Part shown: one piece after another, positions 8,100-17,316 of the stretch
Position numbering within the stretch: position 1 is the stretch's first letter
Layout: each line of letters starts with the position of its first letter
Origin: Pyxidicoccus sp. MSG2
GTDB taxonomy: Bacteria; Myxococcota; Myxococcia; Myxococcales; Myxococcaceae
DNA: 64,000 nt
NCBI RefSeq assembly: GCF_026626705.1
Contig: NZ_JAPNKC010000001.1
Location: 5,518,001 to 5,582,000 of the forward strand
Reading direction: 5' to 3'
Notes under the pieces: generated by a model
What the model was told of the DNA's origin: nothing
Databases searched by the model: none
The model's input: the letters and a program-made list of their open reading frames with translations, nothing else
Made by a program: the position numbers and the translations under genes

Positions 8100-10235
8100 T
8101 CAAGGAACCGTGGGCACCCGGTCGAAGTCCATGGTGCTCACGGGGGCGAAGCGCTCGAACCGGTCCTCGCGCCGGTCCAGGGCGCCGGCCTTGCGGATCA
8201 GCGCCCCCAGCTCCGTCACATCCGCCCGGCCCTTCAGCGGCTGGCCAACCTCTTCCCACAGCGACACCAGCCCGTCCCAGGTCAGCGGCCGCGCCCAGTA
8301 CGAGCCGCGGAGCTTCTCCGCGAATGCCGCCGCCACGTACGACAGCCGCGTGGGCGGAGCGGCCCGGCCATACGCCGTGCGCACCAGCGATGACGGCAGC
8401 GGCTTCTCCATCAACTTCGAGTCCCCACCCTCCGGCGCCTTGTAGCGGATGCGCAGCGTGCCGAAGGACTCGGAGGGCTCGCGCAGCTTCACCTCGTACA
8501 GCGCGGTGACGGCGTGCCCCGCGCCCACCTCGCCCGCGTCCACGCGGTCATCCGCGAACTGCTCCTTCGTCAGCAGCCGATTCTCATAGCCAAGCAGCCG
8601 GTAGCTCACGACGGCCTTCGGGTCGAACTCCACCTGCAGCTTCACGTCCTTCGCCACCACCTGCAGTGTCCCCGTGAGGTTCTGCACGAAGATGCGCCGC
8701 GCCTCCTCCAGCCGGTCCACGTACGCGTAGTTCCCCTCGCCCACGTGCGACAGCCGCTCCATCAGCACGTCGTTGTAGTTCCCCATCCCGAAGCCCACCG
8801 TGGACAGCGTGATTCCCCGCGACGCGTGCTCCTTCACCCGCGCCCAGATGCCATCCGCGTCGGTGATGCCGTTGTTCGCCACCCCGTCCGAGCAGAGGAT
8901 GACGCGGTTGATGCTCCCCTTCACCACGTGCTTCGCCGCGAGCGCGTAGCCCAGCTCCAGCCCCTGCTGCGCATTCGTGGAGCCCTCGCTCGACACGCTG
9001 TCGATGGCGCTCAGCAGCTTCTGCTTCTGTGTCGCATTCGTCGGCCCGAGCACCAGGCGCGCCTCGGAGCCATAGACGACGATGGACACCCTGTCTCGCT
9101 CGTCCAGCGCGTCCACCAGCAGCCGCAGCGCCCGCTTCACCAGTCCGAGCCGCTCCTCACCCTCCATGGAGCCAGACACGTCGATGACGAAGACGAGGTG
9201 GCTCGGCTTGCGCTCCGCGCGGCTCACCTCGCGCGCCTTCACGCCGATGTGCACCACCTGGTAGCCCTTGCGCGCCGGGGACGGGAAGCCCTCCACGTGG
9301 ACGCTGAAGGGCGCGTCCGGCTCCGCCGCGTAGCCGTAGTCGAAGCTGTTGATGAACTCCTCCACGCGCACGGCCTGCTCGTCTGGCAGGGCCCCGCGCT
9401 CCAGGTACGCGCGCGTCAGCGTGTACGCGGCCGTGTCCGTGTCCACGGAGAACGTGGAGAAGCGCTCCTCCTCCGCCGTCACCTTCGGGTTCACCCCGTA
9501 CCCCTTGAAGTACATGTCGAAGAAGGAGCCCTCCTTGGGCGGCGCGGTGTGCTCGGACGCGCGAACCCGGGACGCGGGTGCGGAAGGGAAGCCCGTCACC
9601 TGGGGGCTCGCGTTGATGCCGAAGGCGGGCTCGGACGTGGACAGTCCATCCACCACGTAGCCATTCTCGGGCGAGGTCGCGCCGTTGATGGACACGCCGT
9701 AGCTGTCCGCCTGGGCGCCAGGCGCCACTTCGGCCAGGGACTCGAAGGCGTGGGCCGCGCCGACATTGCCGCCCGGACGGGCCACGGCGATGCGCTTGAT
9801 GAACTCCTGATCCACGTTGACGCCCGTGGTCGTGGAGCCCACGTCGATGGTCGGCGGGCCACCCATGAGCCCGATGACCTCACCGAGCGACTCGGGGAGC
9901 AGCTCCACATTCACACGGATGGTGCGGTTGGGACGCAACTGGACGTTTTCGCGCGCGTACGTCTTGTGCTCCTCCACCTCGAATCGGAGCGTGTAGACGC
10001 CCGGCGGGAGCCGCGGAATCCGGTAGTTGCCCTGCGCGTCGGTGACCGCGACCTGCTCGTCCTGGAGATTGGGAGAGGTCGCGGTGACGACGACGCCAGG
10101 AAGAGGCAGTCGCGCCTGTACTTCGACGACGGTACCGATGATGACGCTGGAGCCCGTACCGGCATCCGGCTGGGCCACGGCGGGTGCGGCCATCATCAGG
10201 AGACCGCAGAGCAGGCTGCGAGAGAGGGATTGCAT
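8100..10235 (-). CDS. Secreted YfbK-like VWA protein with carboxypeptidase-regulatory and plug-like N-terminal domains
   Basis: A 711-residue exported protein. After the signal peptide (LLCGLLMMAAPAVAQ) comes a carboxypeptidase regulatory-like domain (about 30-105). Next is a segment resembling a TonB-dependent receptor plug (about 125-200, including GVSINGATSPENGYVVDGLS). The rest is the YfbK layout: an N-terminal VWA-associated domain (SFSVDTDTAAYTLTRAYL), a VWA domain with MIDAS motif DVSGSM at residue 352 and CSDGVANNG, and a DUF3520-like C terminus. VWA domains usually bind partner proteins through a metal. A GAGGTG ribosome site fixes the ATG. I know of no tested function for this architecture. 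Confidence 0.82.
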   Translation of the reverse strand: MQSLSRSLLCGLLMMAAPAVAQPDAGTGSSVIIGTVVEVQARLPLPGVVVTATSPNLQDEQVAVTDAQGNYRIPRLPPGVYTLRFEVEEHKTYARENVQLRPNRTIRVNVELLPESLGEVIGLMGGPPTIDVGSTTTGVNVDQEFIKRIAVARPGGNVGAAHAFESLAEVAPGAQADSYGVSINGATSPENGYVVDGLSTSEPAFGINASPQVTGFPSAPASRVRASEHTAPPKEGSFFDMYFKGYGVNPKVTAEEERFSTFSVDTDTAAYTLTRAYLERGALPDEQAVRVEEFINSFDYGYAAEPDAPFSVHVEGFPSPARKGYQVVHIGVKAREVSRAERKPSHLVFVIDVSGSMEGEERLGLVKRALRLLVDALDERDRVSIVVYGSEARLVLGPTNATQKQKLLSAIDSVSSEGSTNAQQGLELGYALAAKHVVKGSINRVILCSDGVANNGITDADGIWARVKEHASRGITLSTVGFGMGNYNDVLMERLSHVGEGNYAYVDRLEEARRIFVQNLTGTLQVVAKDVKLQVEFDPKAVVSYRLLGYENRLLTKEQFADDRVDAGEVGAGHAVTALYEVKLREPSESFGTLRIRYKAPEGGDSKLMEKPLPSSLVRTAYGRAAPPTRLSYVAAAFAEKLRGSYWARPLTWDGLVSLWEEVGQPLKGRADVTELGALIRKAGALDRREDRFERFAPVSTMDFDRVPTVP

Positions 10236-10311
10236 CGGTGCCACCTCGGTGAATCGGGAGGTGGCCATATTCCGGAAGACGCCCGCCGCGTTCCGCACGA
10301 GGCGCTCCGCG

Positions 10312-10330
10312 CTTCATCACGGTTCCATCA
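10312..10330 (-). promoter_or_regulatory. Shared upstream element of the VWA gene
   Basis: Exact second copy of the 19-base element at 6475-6493, ending 77 bp before the ATG of the VWA gene. The rest of the leader is also recognisably similar in both places (GGTGTCCATGATTCC against GGTGGCCATATTCC on the plus strand). This suggests duplication of gene plus promoter. Confidence 0.5.
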
Positions 10331-10478
10331 TGCGGGTAGTCCGCGAATTGCAGGACACGGCGTCTGGCCTCGCGGGGAGGGGGGCTCCTCAAGAGGGCCT
10401 GCTTTGTGGGTAGTCTGTCGTTGGGTGCCGGCGGCGCCGTACGCGCGCCAGGGAATCAGCAGACAGAGAGTGTCAGTG

Positions 10479-12599
10479 ATGATGATTGAAGACCCATCGG
10501 GGCTGCTCCAGCGCATTCCGGAGCTGCGGGCGTTGTGCGAGGACGCGAAGGTGCGCCGGGCGGTGGAGCGCGGCGACCCGTTCAAGGTGTACCGGGCGCT
10601 CATGTGGGCGCGATGGCTCGGGAGGCTGCGCTCGCACCGTGAGGTGCTCGACACGTTGCTGCGCCGTCGCCGCCTCTTCGCGCGGCCGCTCAAGGGCAAG
10701 AGCCTCTTCCTCGGCACCCTCAACGGCTTCGGCGCCACCATGCTGGGCGACGCGGAGCCGGACCCGCACGACGGTACCTCCATCGCGACGCACGCGCTGG
10801 TCGCGCTCTTCGTGCTCCCACTGCTCCCGCTGGGCGCCTACGTGGTGCGTCCGGGCGAGGGCAGCGGCCCGATGAGCCGTTCCTGGACGTTCTTCGCGCG
10901 CGTGCCGCTGGGGACGCTGCCGTGGATGTGGAGCCGCGCGGTGGCGCTCTCCGTCATCGCCCTGGTGGCCACCGGCGCGGCGCGGGCCTTCCATGCCTCG
11001 CTCTACCGCGACGTGTACGTGGCCAACGGCTTCGAGGAGCCCTTGACTGTCACTCTGGGTGGCACGACGCAGGAGGTGCCCTCGCGCCAGGTGGCCACCA
11101 TCACCGTGCCCATGGGCACGCAGCCGGTGCACGCCGTCACGCGCGGCGGCGCGGAAGTGGACGCGACGGAGCTGAACGTCACGTCGCATCCGGGCGTGCT
11201 GGCGTGGAACATCGCGGGCGCCATGCCGCTCTACCTGGCGCGGGTGGTCTACTCCGAGCGGTCCAATCCGGACGCGAGCGGGGAGAAGCCGACGGTGTTC
11301 TGCGGGCAGCGCGTCGTCGAATTGGGCGAGGTGGACTACGTCTTCAAGGAGCCGCCCGACACGCTCAGCATCCCGAAGGGCAGCAGCCATGTCGCGCGCA
11401 GCCAGCTGGGCATCGCGATGCCGGAGGAGCCCCCGCTCCAGGTGTGCTTCAAGTACCTGGCGCAGAATGACAAGCTGGGCCAGGCGCTGCCCTTCACCGA
11501 GGCGGAGGCCCGTATGTCGGGGTGGGCCGGGGAGCAGGCATCGCTTGCGTTCCAGGCGGCGATTGCCGCGGGCCCGCCGGAGGCCGCACGGGTCGCGAAG
11601 GCGTGGCGGGATGCGCGCCCGGACGACTCCGACAACCACCGCACGTACCAGTGGGCCGCCCAGCGCAATGGCCAGCTCGAGGCCATCACCGCCGAGTACG
11701 CCGAGCGCGCCGGGGCGGCGCCGGACTCGCCGACCGCCCAGTACCTCCATGCCCGCCTGCTGCGCGGCGCCGAGGGCCTGCGCGCCATGGAGCAGCACGT
11801 CGCGCGCTTCCCGAAGGACGCCAACCTCCTGCGGGCGGTGACCCATGGCCGCTACCTCGCCGGGGACTGGGAGGGAACGACGCGAAGCTTTTCGCAGCTG
11901 CGCGCCGAGAATGAGAAGGATGCGGCGGAGGTCCTCGGAGCACAGACGACCGCGCTCGTGGCGCTCGGGCGTTCGGAGGAGGCGCTCGAGCTGCTGAAGC
12001 AGTTCTTCAAGTCCGACCATCCTCGCACGCGGGCCACGAGCGCCGAGCTCTACGCGCTCGTCACGGCGCACATGGGCCAGGGCCATCCTGACGCGCTCGT
12101 CGCCGCGCTCGAGAGTGAGGGCAAGGACGAAGGCGAGGAGTTCGACTGGCTGCGGGTGCGTGCCGGCCTGCCGGTGAAGGCAGAGCCCGAACAGCCCGGC
12201 ACCCGGTTGATGCAGCTGATTGGGAAGGACCCGAAGGCGGCGCTGGCGGTGGCTCCGCGCGTGGCGATGTACGAGCTCATCAGGCTCTCCGGAGAGGCCT
12301 GGGCGCTGGCCTATGGCGAGGCGGTGCGCACCGGGGCCGCGGACAGTGAGCGCGCCCTCGCCGGCGCCCCGTTCCTCCAGCCCGAGGACCTGGATGGGTT
12401 CCGGCGCTTCATCCGCGGGGAGAGCGGCTCGCTGGACATGAGCGAGCTGACGCCGGACCTCCGCGCGGCGGCGTACTTCCTTCGCTCGCGCAACGCGGTG
12501 CTGCCAGAGGGTGAGCGCAAGCGGTTGGTGGAGCAGGCTCGACGGGAGGACTGGCTCCACGGGCCGGTCAGCGAGGCGATTTCGTCATGGAGTCCGTGA
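10479..12599 (+). CDS. Membrane protein with C-terminal TPR-like helical repeats
   Basis: A 706-residue protein of no family I can name. Residues 1-90 are helical and charged, and two membrane segments follow (ATHALVALFVLPLLPLGAYV and WSRAVALSVIALVATGAA). A beta-rich domain resembling a small extracytoplasmic sandwich comes next (about 185-330). The last 350 residues are Ala/Leu-rich helical repeats of TPR type (for example ARLLRGAEGLRAMEQHVARFPKDANLL). The start is a double ATG, the first of which is annotated; the ribosome site is weak. It overlaps the M48 protease gene by 13 bp, so the two products are probably made together and may act together. Confidence 0.65.
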   Translation: MMIEDPSGLLQRIPELRALCEDAKVRRAVERGDPFKVYRALMWARWLGRLRSHREVLDTLLRRRRLFARPLKGKSLFLGTLNGFGATMLGDAEPDPHDGTSIATHALVALFVLPLLPLGAYVVRPGEGSGPMSRSWTFFARVPLGTLPWMWSRAVALSVIALVATGAARAFHASLYRDVYVANGFEEPLTVTLGGTTQEVPSRQVATITVPMGTQPVHAVTRGGAEVDATELNVTSHPGVLAWNIAGAMPLYLARVVYSERSNPDASGEKPTVFCGQRVVELGEVDYVFKEPPDTLSIPKGSSHVARSQLGIAMPEEPPLQVCFKYLAQNDKLGQALPFTEAEARMSGWAGEQASLAFQAAIAAGPPEAARVAKAWRDARPDDSDNHRTYQWAAQRNGQLEAITAEYAERAGAAPDSPTAQYLHARLLRGAEGLRAMEQHVARFPKDANLLRAVTHGRYLAGDWEGTTRSFSQLRAENEKDAAEVLGAQTTALVALGRSEEALELLKQFFKSDHPRTRATSAELYALVTAHMGQGHPDALVAALESEGKDEGEEFDWLRVRAGLPVKAEPEQPGTRLMQLIGKDPKAALAVAPRVAMYELIRLSGEAWALAYGEAVRTGAADSERALAGAPFLQPEDLDGFRRFIRGESGSLDMSELTPDLRAAAYFLRSRNAVLPEGERKRLVEQARREDWLHGPVSEAISSWSP

Positions 12600-14065
12600 A
12601 TCCTCCGGGCATGGCCCGGCGCGCCGCGCTGACGGTGGTCCTCTGGGCGGGCTTCTGGCTGCTGGGGCTCGCCGTCGCGGGGGCGCTGCTCTGGGTGCCT
12701 GTCGCCGAGGCGCGCTACACCGGCTCCATGGGGCTCGCCGGCATCATGGCGGCCCTGGGTGCGGTGACGGTGCTGTGGGCGCTGCGCCCGCGAGGCTGGT
12801 TCAGCCGTCAGAACAACGACGCGAAGCCCCTGTCGCGCGAGGAGTTCCCCGAGCTGTTCAAGCTGCTCGACCAGGTGGCCACGCGGGCGCACACGGCCGC
12901 GCCGCGCAAGGTGTACCTGTCGGGTGAGGCCACGGCCTTCATCGGCATGGAGCGGCGCTGGCTGGGCCTCAAGCGCGAACCGGTGGTGGGCATCGGCCTG
13001 CCGCTGTTCGCCTTCCTGGACCGCGAGGAGCTGGCCTCCGTCCTGGCGCACGAGTACGGCCACCAGACGGGCGGCGACCTCTCGCTGGGGCCGTGGGTGT
13101 ACCGCACGCGCAGGTCCATTGCCCTGGCGGTGGACTCGCTGGAGGACTCGGCCTTCTTTCTGGACGTGCCCTTCCAGCTCTACGGGCGGTTCTTCCTGCG
13201 CATGTCGGGCACGGTGTCCCGGCAGCAGGAGCTGGCGGCGGATGCGCTCGCGGCGTCGGTCTGCGGGCCCCGCCCCACGGCCGAGGCCCTGCGCAAGGTG
13301 CATGCGCTGGCGCCCCTGTGGGGCGCGTACTTCGCGCATGAATTGGTGCCCCTCTTCGAGCAGCGCGTGCGCGTGCCGATGCTGGAGGGATTCCGCCGCT
13401 TCGTGGCCGAGGAGCGCCGCCGCCGCGACGTGGAGGAGGGCCTGCGCGAGGTGCTGGAGCGGCCGCCCTCTCCGTGGGACTCGCACCCGCCGCTGGAGGA
13501 GCGGCTGCGCGGGCTGGGGCGCGGCGGGGACTCCGGAGCCGCGACGCCCTCGCTGCCGCTGAGTGGGAGTCTGGAGCTGCTCGGGGGCGAGCAGGCAGCG
13601 GAGGAGGCGTGGTTCGAGCGCGCCGTCAGCGAGGGGCTGGTGGCGCTGCGGTGGGAGGAGCTGCCGGAGAAGGTACTCGTGCCGGACCTGCAGAAGCAGT
13701 GGGCGGGCTCGGCCATCGACCCGAGCCGCATGTCGCTGCGCGACCTGCCGGGGCTGCTGAAGGAGGGCGGGGCGCTCTGGCAGCGTATCCGTCCTCCGGG
13801 CATCGAGCTGCTGTCACCGGAGGGACAGCGCCAGCGCGTGCGTCAGTTGCTGGTGGGGTGGCTCGGCTCGGCGCTCGTGCACCGGGGCTTCACTCCCGAG
13901 CTGCGTCCCGGTGCATATCTGCGCATGACCTGCGACGACGTCTCGGTGGAGCCGCAGGCCATCGTCGAGCGGCTGGCGACGGGCGCGCTCACCGAGGAGC
14001 AGTACCTGGAGGCCTGCGAGGTGCTGGAGTCGGCCTCGCAGCAGCGCGCGGCGGCGGCGGGGTAG
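12587..14065 (+). CDS. M48-family zinc metalloprotease
   Basis: A 492-residue membrane-anchored peptidase. Two N-terminal helices (about 15-40 and 45-65) precede the catalytic domain. The zinc motif is HEYGH (His155, Glu156, His159), and the third ligand is probably Glu215 in QQELAADALAA. These match HtpX/Ste24-like M48 enzymes. A C-terminal region of about 230 residues is unassigned. The gene starts inside the last codons of the preceding TPR-like gene, a strong sign of translational coupling. The pair suggests a membrane protease with a scaffold partner (inference). Confidence 0.85.
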   Translation: MESVNPPGMARRAALTVVLWAGFWLLGLAVAGALLWVPVAEARYTGSMGLAGIMAALGAVTVLWALRPRGWFSRQNNDAKPLSREEFPELFKLLDQVATRAHTAAPRKVYLSGEATAFIGMERRWLGLKREPVVGIGLPLFAFLDREELASVLAHEYGHQTGGDLSLGPWVYRTRRSIALAVDSLEDSAFFLDVPFQLYGRFFLRMSGTVSRQQELAADALAASVCGPRPTAEALRKVHALAPLWGAYFAHELVPLFEQRVRVPMLEGFRRFVAEERRRRDVEEGLREVLERPPSPWDSHPPLEERLRGLGRGGDSGAATPSLPLSGSLELLGGEQAAEEAWFERAVSEGLVALRWEELPEKVLVPDLQKQWAGSAIDPSRMSLRDLPGLLKEGGALWQRIRPPGIELLSPEGQRQRVRQLLVGWLGSALVHRGFTPELRPGAYLRMTCDDVSVEPQAIVERLATGALTEEQYLEACEVLESASQQRAAAAG

Positions 14066-14090
14066 CGCGCCCCCGCGACACTCCGGAGTA

Positions 14091-14124
14091 CGCGCCGCCG
14101 CGGCCTGCACGGCGTGGCGGCGCG
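14091..14124. terminator. Hairpin between convergent M48 and epsU genes
   Basis: A perfect 9-bp stem (CGCGCCGCC and GGCGGCGCG) with a 16-base loop lies between the stops of two convergent genes. No clear T-run follows on either strand, so a bidirectional terminator role is inferred from position and stem strength. Confidence 0.4.
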
Positions 14125-14134
14125 GACGGGCCCT

Positions 14135-15343
14135 TCAGCGGCGCTCGGCCTCGCGCGTGGTGCGCACCCACTCGCCGCGCTTCTCCGCGCCGGGGCCGCG
14201 CAGCATGAGGCCCACCTTCCACACCACGTAGACGGGCGCCCAGGCCAGGTCCAGCAGGCCGCGCGGGCCCACGCCGGACACCCACCAGCCGCGCAGCACG
14301 TACGCGCCCAGCGACGCCAGGCCGAAGCCCGCCACGCTCGATGCCAGCACCGCCGTGCCCCCGGACAGCCACGCCACCACCGCCGCGGCCACCGCGCCGC
14401 CCACCGCGGCCAGCACCAACTGGCTCAGCGGCGGCACCAGCACGTCCATGGACAAGTCGAACAGCAGCCCGCTGCGCTGCTTCAGGGCCTCGCTCAACAG
14501 CGGCCACCCGTGCAGCTTGCGCATCTGCCGGCGCCCGCCCTCCCAGCGCTGGCGCTGCGAGCGGCTCTGCTTCTCGCCGGACACCATCTCCCCGAGCACC
14601 TCGGCCTCCCACGCGTAGTGCACGCGGTGGCCCTTCTTGCCCAGGCGGATGCCGTACTCCAGGTCCTCCACCACGCTGAAGGCGTCATGCGGCACCTCGC
14701 GCAGCACCGCGTGCGTGAAGCACATGCCGTTGCCGCGCAGGCCGCAGGACACGCCCAGCGCCTCACGGCCCAGCGAGCGCACCTTGTGGAACATGCCCAG
14801 CGCGATGGTAATCAGCCGCGTGCGCCACGACGCCGTCGGGTTCATCACGCCGTAGTGCGCCTGTGCCGCGTGCGCGCCCTGCTCCAGCCGGGCCGCGTAC
14901 GCGTGCAGCAGGTTGGGGGACACCACCGTGTCCGCGTCCACCACCACCACCGCGTCCGCGAAGCCGTCCTTCTGGCTGAACTCGAAGGCGTACGCCAGGG
15001 CGTAGCCCTTGCCGCGCTTCTCCGTGTCGTGCCGCTCCAGCACCGTGGCGCCCGCCTCGCGCGCCTTCTGGGCCGTCGCGTCCGAGCAGTTGTCCGCCAC
15101 CACGAGGATGCGCCGCAGGGCGGCGGGGTAGTCCACCGCGGACAGGTTCGCCACCGTCCGGGCGATGCCCAGCTCCTCGTTGTGCGACGGAATCACCACG
15201 TCGAACTTCCGCGTGGGCGCCGGAGGCACCGGTGCCGTCCGTCGCCACGACAGCAGCGTCAACAGCAGCAGATAACCGCAGGCCACCGCCACCGGCAGCA
15301 GCCCCACACACAGCGCCAGGTCCACCCAGGTCCACACCGTCAC
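14135..15343 (-). CDS. epsU: EPS family 2 glycosyltransferase EpsU-like
   Basis: A 402-residue membrane glycosyltransferase. An N-terminal helix is followed by the GT2 catalytic domain (FDVVIPSHNEE, ADNCSDAT, DAD at VVVVDADTVVSPNL, and a QRQRW motif). Two or three C-terminal membrane helices complete it. The DxD and Q-x-x-R-W motifs are those of inverting GT-A transferases. It is the last gene of the minus-strand EPS export group, 22 bp downstream of epsV, in the same relative order as in M. xanthus. The start is GTG with a GGGGGAG ribosome site six bases upstream. The sugar transferred cannot be told. Confidence 0.85.
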   Translation of the reverse strand: MTVWTWVDLALCVGLLPVAVACGYLLLLTLLSWRRTAPVPPAPTRKFDVVIPSHNEELGIARTVANLSAVDYPAALRRILVVADNCSDATAQKAREAGATVLERHDTEKRGKGYALAYAFEFSQKDGFADAVVVVDADTVVSPNLLHAYAARLEQGAHAAQAHYGVMNPTASWRTRLITIALGMFHKVRSLGREALGVSCGLRGNGMCFTHAVLREVPHDAFSVVEDLEYGIRLGKKGHRVHYAWEAEVLGEMVSGEKQSRSQRQRWEGGRRQMRKLHGWPLLSEALKQRSGLLFDLSMDVLVPPLSQLVLAAVGGAVAAAVVAWLSGGTAVLASSVAGFGLASLGAYVLRGWWVSGVGPRGLLDLAWAPVYVVWKVGLMLRGPGAEKRGEWVRTTREAERR

Positions 15344-15365
15344 GACTGTCTCCCCCGAGGGCGTG

Positions 15366-16886
15366 TTAGCGCCGCTCCAGCTGCGCGAGCACCGGCAGCT
15401 TCAGCAAACGTTCCACCTGCCACCGCTCCAGAATCCGCCGGCGGATGATGTCCAGCGCCACCGCCGCGAAGATGCCCAGCGCAATCCCGCCCACCACGCC
15501 CGCGGCGACGATGAGCTGCACCTTCGGCTTGGACGGCTTCTCCGGGAAGGTGGGCGGCGCCAGCACGCTGAAGCGGTGCTTCATGGACGCGCGCGAAATC
15601 TCCAGCTCCGTCCTCGACTGGTCCAGCCGCCGCATCTTCTCCCCGTACCGGGCCACCAGCATGCGGATGCGGTCCGTCGCCACCGACACCTCCGGGTTGT
15701 CCCCGATGGACGGGCCCATCGGCCCCGTGGCCAGTCCCGTCGTGGAGAGGCCCGACTCCAGCTCCGCCGGGTTGCCGCCGTTGCGCATGTACTCGTTGAT
15801 GAGCTCGGTCAGCTCCGAGCGCAGCGCCACCAGCTGCGGCGAGTCCTCCGTGAGCGCGACGATGCGCTGCTCGATGTCCGTAATCTGCGGGTGCTGCGGC
15901 GAGTACATGACGCGCGCCTCGGAGAGCTGGTTGCGCAGCTCCGTCAGCCGCCTCGCGCGGAACTCCTCCACGTCGCTGATGGCCCGGCGCTTCGTCTGAA
16001 TCATGAAGCGCATCTGCGCCAGCATGTGGTCCGTGTTGATGAGCCCGCCGTTCGCCGCGGGGAGGCTCTTCTTGCCGGACTTCTCCTCCTCCTTCTTGCG
16101 CTTGAGCTCGAGGCGCTTCACCGTCGCCTCCCAATCCGCGACGGCCTTCTTCACCCCCTCCGCTTCCTCCACCACCTGCTTCTCCAGGATGGTGATGGCC
16201 TCCTGCACCGCGCCCATCTCCGCCGCCTGGCGCATGTCGAGGAAGTTCTTCTGCGCCGCCTCCACGATGTTCAGCGCGAGCTGCGGGTCCGCCCAGTCCA
16301 CGCCGATGGTGACGGTGCCGCTGCCGCCCTCCACACCGACAATCAGCGCCTGCTCCAGCATGGCGATGAGCGCGTCCTCCTTGGCCTTGTCCTCCATGGG
16401 CGCGGGCGGCTTCTTCGTCACCTTCTCCTTCAGCCGGGAGACGGGCGAGCGCATCAGCTCCCAGTACTCCACGAGCTTCGCGTTGTGGACGATGGTCTTC
16501 AGGCTGTCGTACTTCATGATCATCTCCCACGCGGAGCGCGTGGGCTGGTCCGCGTCCACGGGGATGGAGCGCCCGGGGTTGGCCAGCGAGGCGATGATGA
16601 AGTTGCGCTGCGTCAGCAACCGCGTTTCGACGTGGTACTTGCGCGGCATGATCTTGCTCACGCCCACGCCCATCGCGGACACCAGGCCCATCACCACCAG
16701 GGCGAGGAACCAGTGCCGCAGGATGGAGTTCTTCAGGTAGCCCACCGAGTCGATGAGCATTCCCCAGTCGATGAGGTCCGCGGGCGCGTAGGTCTCCGGG
16801 CGCTCCGGAACGAACATCGGGTGGGGAGGCGGCACCGCCTGCGGCTGCGGGCGCGGCCCGGAAGGCCCGGGCGCGGACATCGTCAC
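15366..16886 (-). CDS. epsV: EPS polysaccharide co-polymerase EpsV-like (Wzz/Wzc domain, no kinase)
   Basis: A 506-residue inner-membrane protein of the polysaccharide co-polymerase family. It has a Pro-rich cytoplasmic start, a first helix (FLALVVMGLVSAMGVGV), a long periplasmic coiled-coil region (about 95-440) and a second helix (VQLIVAAGVVGGIALGIFAAVAL) close to the C terminus. No Walker motifs or tyrosine cluster follow, so it lacks the BY-kinase part of Wzc. It should control chain length and link the polymerase to the outer-membrane exporter. The start is GTG in a GTGA overlap with epsW, with GAGGAGG five bases upstream; an ATG two codons later is possible. Confidence 0.87.
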   Translation of the reverse strand: MTMSAPGPSGPRPQPQAVPPPHPMFVPERPETYAPADLIDWGMLIDSVGYLKNSILRHWFLALVVMGLVSAMGVGVSKIMPRKYHVETRLLTQRNFIIASLANPGRSIPVDADQPTRSAWEMIMKYDSLKTIVHNAKLVEYWELMRSPVSRLKEKVTKKPPAPMEDKAKEDALIAMLEQALIVGVEGGSGTVTIGVDWADPQLALNIVEAAQKNFLDMRQAAEMGAVQEAITILEKQVVEEAEGVKKAVADWEATVKRLELKRKKEEEKSGKKSLPAANGGLINTDHMLAQMRFMIQTKRRAISDVEEFRARRLTELRNQLSEARVMYSPQHPQITDIEQRIVALTEDSPQLVALRSELTELINEYMRNGGNPAELESGLSTTGLATGPMGPSIGDNPEVSVATDRIRMLVARYGEKMRRLDQSRTELEISRASMKHRFSVLAPPTFPEKPSKPKVQLIVAAGVVGGIALGIFAAVALDIIRRRILERWQVERLLKLPVLAQLERR

Positions 16887-17287
16887 GACTTCCTCCTCGG
16901 CCCGTAGCCCTTCATCACCTGCTGCACGCGCCGGGTGAACTCCTCCTGCGTGAAGGGCTTGCCCAGATAGCCGTTGGCACCCGCCTCCTCGGCGTGGGCC
17001 TTGTCCTCGGGCAAATCACGCGCGCTCACCACCAGCACCGGCACGTCCTTCATCGCCGGGGTGCGGCGGATGACTTCACACAGGTCGTAGCCGGAGATGT
17101 CCGGCAGCGTCAGGTCCAGGCACACCAGGTCCGGGCACGAGGCGGTCTCCAGGTGCTTGAGCGCCGCGCGGCCGCTGGGCAGCTCCACCACCTCCTCGAA
17201 ACCCATGTCCCGCAGGTAGTCGCCCAGCATCTTCCGGAAGAAGGGGGCGTCCTCCACCAGGAAAACGGTCTGCAGTTGAGGCTCCAT
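16883..17287 (-). CDS. epsW: Single-domain response regulator EpsW-like
   Basis: A 134-residue stand-alone receiver (REC) domain. The acidic pocket is VEDA near residue 12, the phosphorylation site is Asp58 in CLDLTLPD, and the switch residues are in VVSARD and LGKPF. There is no output domain, so it must act by protein contact. In M. xanthus the equivalent regulator sits at the same place in the EPS locus. The gene overlaps epsV by four bases, so its level is tied to the co-polymerase. Confidence 0.88.
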   Translation of the reverse strand: MEPQLQTVFLVEDAPFFRKMLGDYLRDMGFEEVVELPSGRAALKHLETASCPDLVCLDLTLPDISGYDLCEVIRRTPAMKDVPVLVVSARDLPEDKAHAEEAGANGYLGKPFTQEEFTRRVQQVMKGYGPRRKS

Positions 17288-17316
17288 CCGTCGTCAGCCT
17301 TTCTTCGGAAACTCGC

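Noticed and set aside
8514..10478. Open frame continuing upstream of the TPR-like gene, opposite the VWA gene
   Set aside because: It is His/Leu/Arg-rich antisense of a confident VWA gene; the sensible protein starts at the double ATG at 10479.
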